NCBI GenBank assembly: GCA_020054205.1
Contig: JAGVLS010000018.1
Coordinates: forward strand, 248,001-312,000
DNA: 64,000 nt
Origin: Candidatus Obscuribacterales bacterium
Lineage (GTDB): Bacteria; Cyanobacteriota; Vampirovibrionia; Obscuribacterales; Obscuribacteraceae
Direction of reading: 5' to 3'
Shown: positions 28,601-36,562 of the stretch, in pieces
Numbering within the stretch: the first letter of the stretch is position 1
How the letters are laid out: each line of letters begins with the position of its first letter
Program-made: the position numbers and the translations under genes
Notes under the pieces: model-generated
What the model saw: the letters and a program-made list of their open reading frames with translations, nothing else
Databases searched by the model: none
Told to the model about the DNA's origin: nothing

Positions 28601-28686
28601 GGCATTACTGCTAAACACAAAGTATTATTTCCAGGCTCATTAGTGTTAACAGTTTCAAATTCTTTAGATGAGGTGAAAAATGTCAT
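25648..28686 (-). CDS. purL: FGAM synthase, large form with PurS-like N-terminus
   Basis: Converts FGAR, ATP and glutamine-derived ammonia to FGAM. At 1012 aa it lies between the short PurL (about 730) and the fused gammaproteobacterial form (about 1300). Residues 1-210 appear to be a PurS-like region, followed by a linker domain. The synthase core starts near EIIAQTWSEHCKHKIF, the conserved His/Glu motif. It continues with KVETHNSPSALEPYGGA, DNGAGGLSSSVGEMA and a second half with KDSMKNDF and SAHDVSDGGIACAIAE. The glutaminase domain is not fused; purQ follows directly. No separate purS is in the operon, consistent with a fusion. Confidence 0.92.
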   Translation of the reverse strand: MTFFTSSKEFETVNTNEPGNNTLCLAVMPKHGLKNTHTISLPIYWLKTDDKTLEETADNIERTELGLALKEILLDTLQEELWCTEINCLHKWTKAFKEMGFAYMALRQYLPGVTDNLAHTVKEALVLKGLPEFVQVASGTLFLFNSQNSEEDIKEKNKYIFFHPITDKFVTYDLTKTYKGYLDFPSVYLPSPKAPQIVSLNVSDKELEDISKTRLLALNLEEMKAIKNYFQNAQVKAARELHKLPNEPLDIELEIIAQTWSEHCKHKIFNCDIVYKDLEKGHTSEINSLYKTYIKSPTYKLMENRTDLLSVFEDNAGIVRWNNEWAFCFKVETHNSPSALEPYGGALTGILGVNRDILGTGLGAKPIFNTDIFCFAYPSQNLPVHPKLLPAKTILDGVRKGVQDGGNKSGIATVNGAIYFHPGYRAKPLVFCGTGGILPITVHRKQGFAKHTQISDIIIMAGGRVGKDGIHGATFSSEALHEGSPNSAVQIGDPFTQKRLLDFVIEARDRGLISGITDNGAGGLSSSVGEMAQLTNGATIELDNVPTKYPGLADYEIVISESQERMTISTSAHNYHELKRLAERYNIEATAIGTFHSRGYFEITRNNKTIALLDLEFLHKGTPKLRLEAEWKKPNINDSLGPQNNDLDKQLLSLLAHHNICSRETIIRQYDHEVQGLSVIKPLMGPKQQAPCDAAVIQPLYEEDTCLAISNGLAPQLSEYDTYTMSIIAVDEAIRNAVCVGCDPKTITLLDNFCWPDPVYTPSNSDGKYKLAQLVRSCQGLEEAVLAFRTPLISGKDSMKNDFADGNLRLSIPPTLLISATGKIPHAQSAISMEFKSREDLIYLLKAGDLSFTGSQYASMNNWQINHLPSLDLKLAAKLYAKLHEAILLQWVKSAHDVSDGGIACAIAECVIGSELGADINLDSMKNLPIERAYVSRHDFILFAEGPGHIIVTIARELQLEWEDFWREYSCTLIGTVNHSGILSFTSAETKTSTKIKISELFKAWQTPLPFD

Positions 28687-28690
28687 TGGA

Positions 28691-29317
28691 CTATTTATTT
28701 CCTTGCTTTACATTTATCTGTGAGGGTAATTTGATGCCATTTAAAGCAATGCTTTGTAACACTTTAGGATAAAACTTATTTTCCAAAGCTAGTCCTCTTG
28801 ATTTGAAAGTTTCAAGACTATCATTTTCTAGGCGTGGAAAAGTTTCTTGAGCAATAATTGGACCATGATCAAGTTGATCATCAACTAAATGTATTGTAAT
28901 GCCAGAAGATTTTGCCCCAGAAGCAAAGGCATCTTCATAACCACTGGTGCCAGGAAATAATGGCAATAAGGAAGGGTGAATGTTAATGATACGATAATAA
29001 CCAGCTTTATCTGCAAAAGGTTCTAAAAAAGTTTTGCTTAAAATGCGCATATAACCAGCTAATATTACGTAGTCTAGATTATGAGGTAGTAAAATTTTTA
29101 AAACTGCATTTTCATGATCTTGGCGGCTCATACCTCTATGATCAATAACATAAGTTTTAATACCTCTATTTTTTGCTTTTTCAATAGCTGGTGCATCTGG
29201 ATTGTTTGATATGACTGCTGCAATTTCAGCATCTAATGAACCTGTTTGAGCAGCTTCAATAATAGAGGTCATTAATGAGCCTCTGCCAGAAACTAATATG
29301 GCTATCTTGATTGACAA
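28691..29317 (-). CDS. purN: Phosphoribosylglycinamide formyltransferase
   Basis: Transfers formyl from 10-formyl-THF to GAR. 208 aa, usual size. It has ILVSGRGSLM at the phosphate site, AGYMRILS, the catalytic Asn/His in NIHPSLLPLFPG and the Asp in HLVDDQLDHGPI. The start is TTG at 29317 inside the end of purD (16-base overlap), preceded by GGAGGG ten bases upstream within purD. The overlap suggests translational coupling. Confidence 0.93.
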   Translation of the reverse strand: MSIKIAILVSGRGSLMTSIIEAAQTGSLDAEIAAVISNNPDAPAIEKAKNRGIKTYVIDHRGMSRQDHENAVLKILLPHNLDYVILAGYMRILSKTFLEPFADKAGYYRIINIHPSLLPLFPGTSGYEDAFASGAKSSGITIHLVDDQLDHGPIIAQETFPRLENDSLETFKSRGLALENKFYPKVLQSIALNGIKLPSQINVKQGNK

Positions 29318-30627
29318 AGCGAAGCAGCCCTCCTGCCTATATCTTTTCGATATGCCATATTGGAAAATGTTATTGCATCTATGCTTTGATAAGCTTTATC
29401 AATAGCTTCTGCAAGAGTTGGAGCTATAGCAGTAACAGATAATATACGTCCACCATTTGTAAGCAAAGTATCGTTATTTAATTTTGTGCCAGAATGAAAT
29501 AAATAAACATTTTCTGGTATTGAATTTATGGTTATGGGTTTATCTTTTGATGATTTTTCGGGATAATCATTTCCAACAGCAACAACACAACAGCTTGCAT
29601 TTTTTGACCATTGAATATCTACCTCTTTTAATTTACCCTCTGTTGTTGCCAATAAAATTGGCAACAAATCTGATTCTAAAAGAGGTAATAATGTCTGTGC
29701 TTCAGGGTCACCAAAACGACAATTGAATTCTAAGACGTATGGTTGATATGTTGTTTCTCCATTTTCTAGTTTAATGGTATCAATCATAAGTCCTATGTAT
29801 AAAATACCTTTGTATTGCAGTTTACGGGTGCGCAGAGCTTGAGTTAAAGGGGTTAAAACTTGTGTAGAAATTTGCTCATAAGCACAACTATAAATATCAA
29901 CTGGTGAATATGCACCCATGCCACCAGTATTGGGTCCTTTATCAAAATCAAATCTTTGTTTATGATCTTGAGATATAGGCATAGGGACAAAATTAGAACC
30001 ATCGACAAATAATAATAGTGATGCTTCTTGCCCAGTTAATTTTTCTTCGATAACTACTTTAGCACCAGCAGCACCAAATTGCCGTTTTTTAAATATCGAA
30101 TACAGGGCTTCCAGTGCTTCCTCTTTTGAATCTGTCACAAAGACACCTTTGCCGAGTGCCAAGCCGTCTACTTTAATTACCCTTGCCCATGGATGTTCTG
30201 AAACAAAATCAGCTGCTTGAGATAAAGCAGTGCAAACTTGATAACGAGCTGTTGGGATACGATTCTCGGACATAAAATCTTTAGCAAATGCTTTACTGGA
30301 TTCTAGTTTGGCTGCTTTTTGATCTGGACCAAAAACTTTCAATCCTTCTTTATTAAGGTAATCTGTTATACCTTCAGCAAGCGGATTATCCGGGCCAACA
30401 ACAACTAAATCAATTTTTTCTTTATTACCAAATTTTGCCAGTTGAGAAAAATTCATAACATCAATTTCTACATTTTCTGTTTTGTGAAGATTTGCTGTGC
30501 CGCCATTGCCTGGTGCAACAAATATTTTTTCGACATTAGAACTTTGACCTAATTTCCAAGCTATAGCATGTTCTCTGCCACCTGAGCCTACAACTAATAT
30601 TTTTGATTTAGTGTTTGTTGTAACCAT
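29302..30627 (-). CDS. purD: Phosphoribosylamine-glycine ligase
   Basis: ATP-grasp enzyme joining phosphoribosylamine and glycine. 441 aa. It shows the N-terminal VVGSGGREHAIAWKL, VVGPDNPLAEGITD, RVIKVDGLALGKGV (ATP-grasp Lys), the family signature in LEFNCRFGDPEAQTLLPLL and GGMGAYSP. An AGGT sits 7 bases before the ATG. It overlaps purN by 16 bases and follows purC by 10. Confidence 0.95.
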   Translation of the reverse strand: MVTTNTKSKILVVGSGGREHAIAWKLGQSSNVEKIFVAPGNGGTANLHKTENVEIDVMNFSQLAKFGNKEKIDLVVVGPDNPLAEGITDYLNKEGLKVFGPDQKAAKLESSKAFAKDFMSENRIPTARYQVCTALSQAADFVSEHPWARVIKVDGLALGKGVFVTDSKEEALEALYSIFKKRQFGAAGAKVVIEEKLTGQEASLLLFVDGSNFVPMPISQDHKQRFDFDKGPNTGGMGAYSPVDIYSCAYEQISTQVLTPLTQALRTRKLQYKGILYIGLMIDTIKLENGETTYQPYVLEFNCRFGDPEAQTLLPLLESDLLPILLATTEGKLKEVDIQWSKNASCCVVAVGNDYPEKSSKDKPITINSIPENVYLFHSGTKLNNDTLLTNGGRILSVTAIAPTLAEAIDKAYQSIDAITFSNMAYRKDIGRRAASLCQSR

Positions 30628-30637
30628 AATTACCTAT

Positions 30638-31840
30638 CTAAGTGAATGCATTGGTTAATTCTTCAGCTAATTTGTTTAATTCCAACTGATTAGGAAAAAG
30701 TTTTTTGCCAACCAGGTGATTGGTTAAGCTTCCATAAAGATAGTTTATAGCTTGCTTAAAGTTATGAGGTAAACTTTCTGGTTTTTCTTTCAATCTATTT
30801 ACACATATATCTTTCCAATCAAGTGAATTATCATTGACGGCCATTTCTTGAGCTTTAAGCATGGATTGATACCATTGTGTTTTTCGATAATATTTACGAA
30901 TTGTTTCTTTAGATAAATGACAATTTTTGTATATCAATCGTAATTCATCAGGACCAATACTATCGGCAAGTAATATTTGGTCATTATTTAATATGAATTC
31001 AAATTTGCCATCCCATAATTCTATATTTGCGTGAGCAAAAATGTTTCCTAAGCAAATGGCAATGCTTTGTGATAAAGCAATTAAAGTTTGGAACTGATCA
31101 TTTGTAAGCTGTGAAATTAAAATTGCTTCTTGTAAACCAAGTAGTCTATCTTTTGGTTCAAGCTTAGTAAAAAATTCAATTGTTGGTTGTCCAAACCATT
31201 CATTTTCTTTTGGGCAGCGTGAGAGCCCAATTTGTTTATAGTAATTTGGATCTTTTGCCAATCTGTTTTTTAGTGAGCTGCCTTCAGGCATGCCAAATCT
31301 AAATACAACTTCCAACGGTATTAACCGTTGTTTTATATCTGTATTTATTTGTGGGTAATAAAAGATCTTTTGACCAAATACTTCCTCGATTTGTGGGCGA
31401 ATAACATTTGCTTTCAAGACTTCTAAATAGATAGGATCTTTGCAGTTAATAGCTTCAACATCAGCTAATGTTTTGTCATTTTGGCTAACAATTCTTGTAA
31501 AATGATGACTGAGCCCATTTGTTTGTAATTCTTTTACTATGTCATTTTTTGCAAATTCATTTAACCATGATTTGTCAATTTTTAGGCTGGGATGAGGGTT
31601 TTTAAAAGTTTTTTGCCAGATATCATTTTTAGCTAAAACATTAAATAAATATGCTCCCATAATTGCTAATGCTTTGCCTTTATTTTCAATTTGATCGGGC
31701 ATTTTGCCCCAATCAAATACAGAATAATCATCAGTAAATTCAAACCAGAGGTGATTGTCGGATGTTTGTGCTTTTTGCCATACCCGTTTCACAGAGCCTT
31801 CGTATATTAGATTTAGAGATGTAAGCTGTGGCAAAGACAA
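30638..31840 (-). CDS. purC: SAICAR synthetase, long variant
   Basis: Identified by the N-terminal YEGSVKRVW nucleotide motif, TDDYSVFDWGKMPDQIENKGKA and the substrate segment PLEVVFRFGMPEGSS. These match the SAICAR synthetase fold, which couples CAIR to aspartate using ATP. At 400 aa it is far longer than the usual 235-300. The extra length is in an enlarged N-lobe insert and a helical C-terminal extension after LADSIGPDELRL. The ATP/Mg site Asp in LLADSIGPDE is present. The start is TTG, with GGAG right after the purF stop. Position between purF and purD supports the call. Confidence 0.85.
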   Translation of the reverse strand: MSLPQLTSLNLIYEGSVKRVWQKAQTSDNHLWFEFTDDYSVFDWGKMPDQIENKGKALAIMGAYLFNVLAKNDIWQKTFKNPHPSLKIDKSWLNEFAKNDIVKELQTNGLSHHFTRIVSQNDKTLADVEAINCKDPIYLEVLKANVIRPQIEEVFGQKIFYYPQINTDIKQRLIPLEVVFRFGMPEGSSLKNRLAKDPNYYKQIGLSRCPKENEWFGQPTIEFFTKLEPKDRLLGLQEAILISQLTNDQFQTLIALSQSIAICLGNIFAHANIELWDGKFEFILNNDQILLADSIGPDELRLIYKNCHLSKETIRKYYRKTQWYQSMLKAQEMAVNDNSLDWKDICVNRLKEKPESLPHNFKQAINYLYGSLTNHLVGKKLFPNQLELNKLAEELTNAFT

Positions 31841-31851
31841 AAACCTAACTC

Positions 31852-33327
31852 CTAATTTTTATTTTTGATGCTATTAACTTGTGGCATACAATCGCCATTG
31901 TTTTTTCTATCTTCAGTTCTTTTATTTTCAAATGTAATTGCATGGACAATATCAGTTGGATATTCTTGTGTAAGGCAACCTGTGCATAATGAATTCTGTT
32001 CGAGAGCTTTTTTTAGTCCTTCCACAGTTTGATAAATGACTTTATCGGCTCCCATGATGCGAGCAATTTCTTCTTCGTTATGACCATGAGCAATAAGCTC
32101 GTTGGTACTAGGAAAGTCTATACCGTAATAACAAGGGCTTATAATAGGGGGACAAGTGGAGACTAATATTACTTCTTTTGCACCAGCTTGTTTAATGAGC
32201 TTAACTATTTGAATAGCTGTGTTGCCCCTTACAATGCTATCGTCTACAACTAAACATCTTTTGCCAGCAATTTCAGAGGCAACAGGATAAAGCTTACGTT
32301 TGATCGCTTCTTTTCTTGACTGTTGATCATCTAAAATAAATGTGCGATTAACATAACGGTTTTTTATCAATAATTCTCTAAATGGAATATTCATTGATTC
32401 TGCAATAGCAATAGCAGCAATTCTACTTGTCTCTGGTACAGGTAGGACAACATCAGCAGTAATATTTTTGTTTTTTAGATATTCAGCTAATATTGCTCCT
32501 AGTTGGAAGCGTGCCTTATAAACTTCTGTGTTGCCCATTTGTGATTCTACGCGAGCAAAATATACCCATTCAAACATGCAGGGATAATTTGATTGTTTTG
32601 TCAATATTTTGCGATGCATTTCGCCTTTTGCTGATATATATATGGCTTCGGCAGGTTGAATTTCTTCCAAATCGTTATAACCTAGATAATTCAAAGCAGC
32701 ACTTTCACTTGAGATGGCAAAAGCAATTTCGCCTGCATTATTTTTGCGTTTGCCTAGAACCATTGGTCTTATGCCGTTTGGATCACGAAAGCCAAAAAGA
32801 CTGCCATCTTTAAGTAAGCCTACAACTGAATAACTACCAATTAAATCTTTCATTGTTTTTTCAATAGCAGAAAATAAATGAGAAAAGTCTTTTGGTTTAG
32901 TTTTCAGGTAATAAGTAATGAGATTGAGAATTACTTCTGAATCAGATTCGGTAGCAAAATGACAATTTTTGTCATTTTTCAATAGTTCTTCTTTAAGTTC
33001 GTAACAATTCACTATATTGCCATTGTGTCCAATGCCAATACCAAAATGATCATTAATAAACGGCTGCAACAAATTTGGATCACGCCGACCAATGGTTGCA
33101 TATCTAGTATGTCCGATAGCAGACAAACCTTTTAAATTACGAAATGTACGTTCTGAAAAAATATTTTCAACCAATCCGCTGCCTTTTTGCAAGCTAAATT
33201 GGCCTTTTATACTGTCAACGGTTAATATACCTGCCCCATCTTGTCCACGGTGTTGCAAGTTCATCAAGCCAAGAAAGGCTTCGTAAGCTGCCTCAGGTGT
33301 CCTGGCAATGCCTATTAATCCGCACAT
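31852..33327 (-). CDS. purF: Amidophosphoribosyltransferase
   Basis: First committed step of purine synthesis: PRPP and glutamine give phosphoribosylamine. 491 aa. The N-terminal nucleophile C2 directly follows Met (MCGLIGIA), so there is no propeptide. Glutaminase motifs QHRGQDGAGI and GHTRYATIG are present, and the PRPP loop is RCLVVDDSIVRGNTA. Cysteines in SLCTGCLT, TCPP and YPCMF match the Fe-S type known from Bacillus. AAAGGAT lies before the ATG. It heads the seven-gene purine operon; purM, purE, purK and purB are not in the window. Confidence 0.95.
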   Translation of the reverse strand: MCGLIGIARTPEAAYEAFLGLMNLQHRGQDGAGILTVDSIKGQFSLQKGSGLVENIFSERTFRNLKGLSAIGHTRYATIGRRDPNLLQPFINDHFGIGIGHNGNIVNCYELKEELLKNDKNCHFATESDSEVILNLITYYLKTKPKDFSHLFSAIEKTMKDLIGSYSVVGLLKDGSLFGFRDPNGIRPMVLGKRKNNAGEIAFAISSESAALNYLGYNDLEEIQPAEAIYISAKGEMHRKILTKQSNYPCMFEWVYFARVESQMGNTEVYKARFQLGAILAEYLKNKNITADVVLPVPETSRIAAIAIAESMNIPFRELLIKNRYVNRTFILDDQQSRKEAIKRKLYPVASEIAGKRCLVVDDSIVRGNTAIQIVKLIKQAGAKEVILVSTCPPIISPCYYGIDFPSTNELIAHGHNEEEIARIMGADKVIYQTVEGLKKALEQNSLCTGCLTQEYPTDIVHAITFENKRTEDRKNNGDCMPQVNSIKNKN

Positions 33328-33392
33328 CTAATTCATCCTTTATATCTGGCAAGATGTGTATTAGTCTCTATATTAAGAATACGATGAAAGCG

Positions 33393-33407
33393 GATTGGAA
33401 TCCAATC
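33393..33407. promoter_or_regulatory. Palindrome upstream of the purine operon
   Basis: GATTGG-AAT-CCAATC is a perfect dyad with 6-base arms, 66 bases before the purF start. It overlaps a plausible promoter region on the minus strand. It could be an operator; it does not resemble a known PurR box or a purine riboswitch, and no riboswitch fold was recognised in 33328-33568. Confidence 0.35.
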
Positions 33408-33568
33408 TTTATTTGTATATTTTTGCAAGAAAGAGGCAAAGTTAATAATGGACAATACCTATTCTGACAACTAAAACACTACATAGTTGGCATGCTTTAC
33501 ATTCTTCTGATATAGCTGCTTCATATCTTTCTTATGGCTAGGCTATAAGGTGATGAAAATATTGCTTA

Positions 33569-33724
33569 CTAATGATAAGAGAAAATGAGTTTCTTCTTTT
33601 GAAAACCTTGGGACATAGATGGTGGAAGTGTTCGTACCAATTCGAGTCCACCATGTTTTAGTGCATGTTTTACTGCTATCTCTAAATTTTTATTTACTGA
33701 AGAAAAATCATTATATTGTGCCAA
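33569..33724 (-). CDS. Possible 51-aa ORF downstream of the MATE gene
   Basis: Directly after the MATE stop codon a TTG opens a minus-strand frame of 51 codons ending in TAG. The product has a protein-like middle, LEIAVKHALKHGGLELVRTLPP, and a basic end. No Shine-Dalgarno is visible and the family is not recognised. The same bases contain an 8-pair inverted repeat (ATGGTGGA and TCCACCAT within about 33620-33660). The stretch could therefore instead be a structured untranslated region. The remainder of the gap, 33328-33568, shows nothing beyond the palindrome. Confidence 0.35.
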   Translation of the reverse strand: MAQYNDFSSVNKNLEIAVKHALKHGGLELVRTLPPSMSQGFQKKKLIFSYH

Positions 33725-33726
33725 TA

Positions 33727-35100
33727 TTAAACTTTAATGGTAAGCCAAGTTTTTGATTGATATCTAATTACAATTATGATTGCCGATATGATGGTTGAAG
33801 ACAACATAGCTAACCAGACACCATTTGGTCCTAAATTCATAACTAAAGCTAAGAGCCAAGCGAGTGGCAGTCTAACAATCCAATTTGAAAATAATGAAAC
33901 CCACATTGGTAATTTTGTGTCGCCTGCCCCTTGCAGTCCGCCACTTAAAATTGTGTTTAGAGCAAAAAATGGTTCAGAAAAAGCATTGATTTGCAAATAA
34001 GTCATTGTGTATTCAATAGTTTTTGGATCATGACTCATAAATGAAGCAATGGATTTAGCGCCAAAAAATAACAAAGTAGATAAAATAATCATGAGCCATA
34101 TACCAATATAGGTTACTCGCCAACCAGCTTTAAAAGCTCTATCTGTTTGATTGGCACCAATATTCTGTCCTACTATAGAAGCAACAGCAAGGCTGAGTGC
34201 CATAAGTGGCATGAATAATAATGCTTCTACGCGAATGCCAATTGTCCATGAAGCAAGAGCTGCCGTTGAATTTTCTAATTTGGCTAGAATAAAAAACAAA
34301 ACTAAAGTAGAAGCTGCCCAGCTCAGCCTTTGCATAGCAGCAGGAAGTCCAATGTTTAATATGCGATTTAATTCAGATAATGAAGCTGGCCAAAGTTTTT
34401 TTAGACTGTCTTTAAGTGATGATTTGTATATTTGATAAATCGATAAAATTGCACCTAAAGTTGCGCCAAAAATAGCAGAATAAGCAATGCCTCGCACACC
34501 TAAATTTGGTATTGGCCAATTATAAACAATGGTTAGGTAATCACCAAGCACATTGATAATTACTTCTAAACTAATTACTAATAATGGAATTTTTGCATTG
34601 CCTATTGCTCTAAAACTAGCATTAGAGATACAAATAACGCTAAAAGGTATCAAATAAATTCCATACACGCCTAAATAAAATGCTCCTTGATTTATTACAT
34701 CAGGTGAGCGAGAAAATAATGGCAGCATAAATTTAGCAAAAAAAAGCGAAAGTATTGATAATGCTATGCCTGACAATACAGATAATAAGAGAGATTGAGC
34801 ACAAGCAAAGCTAGCCTTTTCGGTATTTTCTTCTCCGTAAGCACGAGAAACAATTGCAGTTGTACCAACGCCAATTGATAAAGCAAAAATTGAAAATATA
34901 AAAATGATTTGTTCAGACAAACCAACAGCAGCTTGAACGGATGGACCAAGCATGCCAGCAACTTGTACATCTACAATACCGACTGTAGAACCTGCCAATG
35001 TAGTTAATAATAATGGCCATGACATGATCCAAATGGCATTCCACAGATTGCCTTCAACCAATGGCATGCTGGCGGTTTTTGATAAATTGGAGCTTGGCAT
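33727..35100 (-). CDS. MATE-family multidrug/Na+ efflux transporter
   Basis: About 457 aa from this ATG with 12 membrane spans in two similar halves. Family features include LTTLAGSTVGIVDVQVAGMLG in span 1-2, GVGTTAIVSRAYGEEN, and the second-half counterpart LAVASIVGQNIGANQTDRAFKAGW. It exports cationic compounds in exchange for Na+ or H+. A GTG at 35148 would add 16 residues without improving the match. No strong Shine-Dalgarno is seen for either start. It is divergent from the gene at 35186. Confidence 0.88.
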   Translation of the reverse strand: MPSSNLSKTASMPLVEGNLWNAIWIMSWPLLLTTLAGSTVGIVDVQVAGMLGPSVQAAVGLSEQIIFIFSIFALSIGVGTTAIVSRAYGEENTEKASFACAQSLLLSVLSGIALSILSLFFAKFMLPLFSRSPDVINQGAFYLGVYGIYLIPFSVICISNASFRAIGNAKIPLLVISLEVIINVLGDYLTIVYNWPIPNLGVRGIAYSAIFGATLGAILSIYQIYKSSLKDSLKKLWPASLSELNRILNIGLPAAMQRLSWAASTLVLFFILAKLENSTAALASWTIGIRVEALLFMPLMALSLAVASIVGQNIGANQTDRAFKAGWRVTYIGIWLMIILSTLLFFGAKSIASFMSHDPKTIEYTMTYLQINAFSEPFFALNTILSGGLQGAGDTKLPMWVSLFSNWIVRLPLAWLLALVMNLGPNGVWLAMLSSTIISAIIIVIRYQSKTWLTIKV

Positions 35101-35185
35101 TAGTGTAATATAGCAGAGACAATGATTGTTTTTGCTGACTGAAAGCACTTATATTAAAAGCGTTAATCAAGTAATATACTTAGAA

Positions 35186-35647
35186 ATGACAGAATCTAAG
35201 AAAAAAGGGTCAAATTCTCTACATAACGTATATAGGCGACCAGCTTGGAAAAACATTACACGTTGGCTTGCTTTTATAATGATTATCGTATTAGACAGTG
35301 CCTTAATTGGATCATCTGTCCGCTCTCATCAAAGCTTAGGTGTATTGCTTTCAGTCAAAGAATTACTTTCTTACTTAATCATACTTTTGCTCAATGCCCT
35401 TGTCATTCCATCAATTGTTTTTGAAATTGATAGTATAGTCATTGAATCAGATGGCATGATTTTCAAGAACTTGCTCTTTAGCACAAAAGAAAAATGGGAA
35501 AATCTAATCAGTGTCTATAGCCCTATATATCTAAAATTTGCTATTTTACGGGGTAGTAAGTTTATATATCTCATAAATAAGCGAGATCTAGGAAATTTTG
35601 ATGAGCTAATGAAAACAATCTATCAAAAAGCTAAGAATCTAAAATAA
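35186..35647 (+). CDS. Small membrane protein with PH-like C-terminal domain
   Basis: From the ATG at 35186 the product is 153 aa. A basic N-terminus is followed by two hydrophobic spans (ITRWLAFIMIIVLDSALIG and LLSYLIILLLNALVIPSIVF) and a C-terminal beta-rich part (EIDSIVIESDGMIFKNLLFSTKEKWENLISVY). That part resembles the bacterial PH (bPH/YdbS-like) layout. Function unknown. A longer frame from 35126 overlaps the MATE 5' region and is less likely. It precedes the B12-binding gene by 40 bases. Confidence 0.55.
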   Translation: MTESKKKGSNSLHNVYRRPAWKNITRWLAFIMIIVLDSALIGSSVRSHQSLGVLLSVKELLSYLIILLLNALVIPSIVFEIDSIVIESDGMIFKNLLFSTKEKWENLISVYSPIYLKFAILRGSKFIYLINKRDLGNFDELMKTIYQKAKNLK

Positions 35648-35687
35648 GGTCTTATACTGTTTATGGAGTCATAATTATTTTATAGAT

Positions 35688-36140
35688 ATGCCAAAAACAA
35701 GATTACGTGTACTTATTGGAAAACCGGGCTTAGATGGGCATGATCGAGGAGCTAAAATTATTGCTCGTGCCTTAAGAGATGCTGGTATGGAAGTAGTTTA
35801 TACAGGACTGCACCGTTCGCCTGAAGAAATTGTAGAAACAGCAATTCAAGAAGACGTAGACGCTATTGGGCTTAGTATTTTATCTGGTGCCCATATGACC
35901 TTATTTCCTAAGGTTATTCAGTTATTAAAAGAGCAAAATGCTCAAGATATATTGGTTTTTGGTGGCGGAATTATTCCTGAGGAAGACAGAGAACAACTCT
36001 TAAAAGCTGGAGTAGCTGAAGTTTTCATTCCAGGTGGAGCTACACAGAGAACAATTGAATTTTTAAGAGCTCATTTTGAAAAAAAATACAAATCTACCCC
36101 TGAGAAATTAACTAATAAAGCGACATTACCAGGCATATAA
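35688..36140 (+). CDS. Stand-alone cobalamin-binding subunit of methylmalonyl-CoA mutase type
   Basis: 150 aa consisting only of a B12-binding Rossmann domain. It has the base-off ligand motif DGHDRG (D-x-H-x-x-G), then AIGLSILSGAH with the conserved Ser-x-Leu, and FGGGIIP. This equals the C-terminal domain of methylmalonyl-CoA mutase and the small subunit of split acyl-CoA mutases such as those for isobutyryl- or 2-hydroxyisobutyryl-CoA. The large subunit is not in the window, so which isomer is made cannot be told. Residues 132-150 are a short non-conserved tail. The carboxyltransferase at 13740 points to methylmalonyl-CoA. Confidence 0.88.
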   Translation: MPKTRLRVLIGKPGLDGHDRGAKIIARALRDAGMEVVYTGLHRSPEEIVETAIQEDVDAIGLSILSGAHMTLFPKVIQLLKEQNAQDILVFGGGIIPEEDREQLLKAGVAEVFIPGGATQRTIEFLRAHFEKKYKSTPEKLTNKATLPGI

Positions 36141-36287
36141 AAATCGCTTGAAATCTATTGCAATAATTGGTCTTTTGATGATGGTTTTGATGTAAGGTGA
36201 GGGTATAAGAAGGCTAAACTCATACCCTTGCAAAGATAAAATTGAGTCTTGGAAGATTAAATTTGTACAAAAATTTGTAAAGTTTTA

Positions 36288-36296
36288 TGTTATACT
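36288..36296 (+). promoter_or_regulatory. Extended -10 promoter before the putative toxin-antitoxin pair
   Basis: TGT plus TATACT forms an extended -10. It lies 36 bases before the TTG start at 36332, whose AGAGG Shine-Dalgarno is at 36318-36322. A 7-pair hairpin at 36200-36228 (AGGGTAT/ATACCCT) lies further upstream with no T-run. Confidence 0.45.
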
Positions 36297-36331
36297 CAGC
36301 CAATATCATGGATTCGTAGAGGTTTCTACCG

Positions 36332-36562
36332 TTGAGCCGCAAGTCCTTTGAAGATAAAGAAAGAAATATACTACCCTTCGGACAAGGGATAGTTGAAGTT
36401 TCTCGTATTGCGCTAGAGGCATGGGGACAAGAACTAAAAGACTGGCTTTGCACAGGTAAAGAAGCTCATTCCATTGGCCATTTAAGTGGCACAGAAGCTT
36501 TAGCTAGAGTAGCTTTAAAAGACGAAAGTATTAATTACGACGAAATATACGCTGAAACTTAA
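36332..36562 (+). CDS. 76-aa protein, possible antitoxin for the MazF-like toxin
   Basis: Starts at TTG with AGAGG nine bases upstream and ends 134 bases before the toxin gene. The product begins MSRKSFEDKERN and has two helical stretches (EVSRIALEAWGQELKDWLC and GTEALARVALKDESINYDEIY). It has no recognised DNA-binding fold: no AbrB, ribbon-helix-helix or helix-turn-helix signature. The order small gene then MazF suits an antitoxin, but the gap is larger than in typical pairs, where the genes overlap or touch. It may instead be an independent small gene. Confidence 0.5.
   Translation: MSRKSFEDKERNILPFGQGIVEVSRIALEAWGQELKDWLCTGKEAHSIGHLSGTEALARVALKDESINYDEIYAET

Noticed and set aside
33328..33568. 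Purine riboswitch before purF
   Set aside because: No three-way junction with the conserved loop sequences; only the palindrome at 33393-33407.
33622..33660. tRNA- or tmRNA-like end (TTCGAGTCCACCA) in the purF-MATE gap
   Set aside because: Only a T-loop-like string and one 8-pair stem are present; there is no acceptor, D or anticodon arm on either strand.
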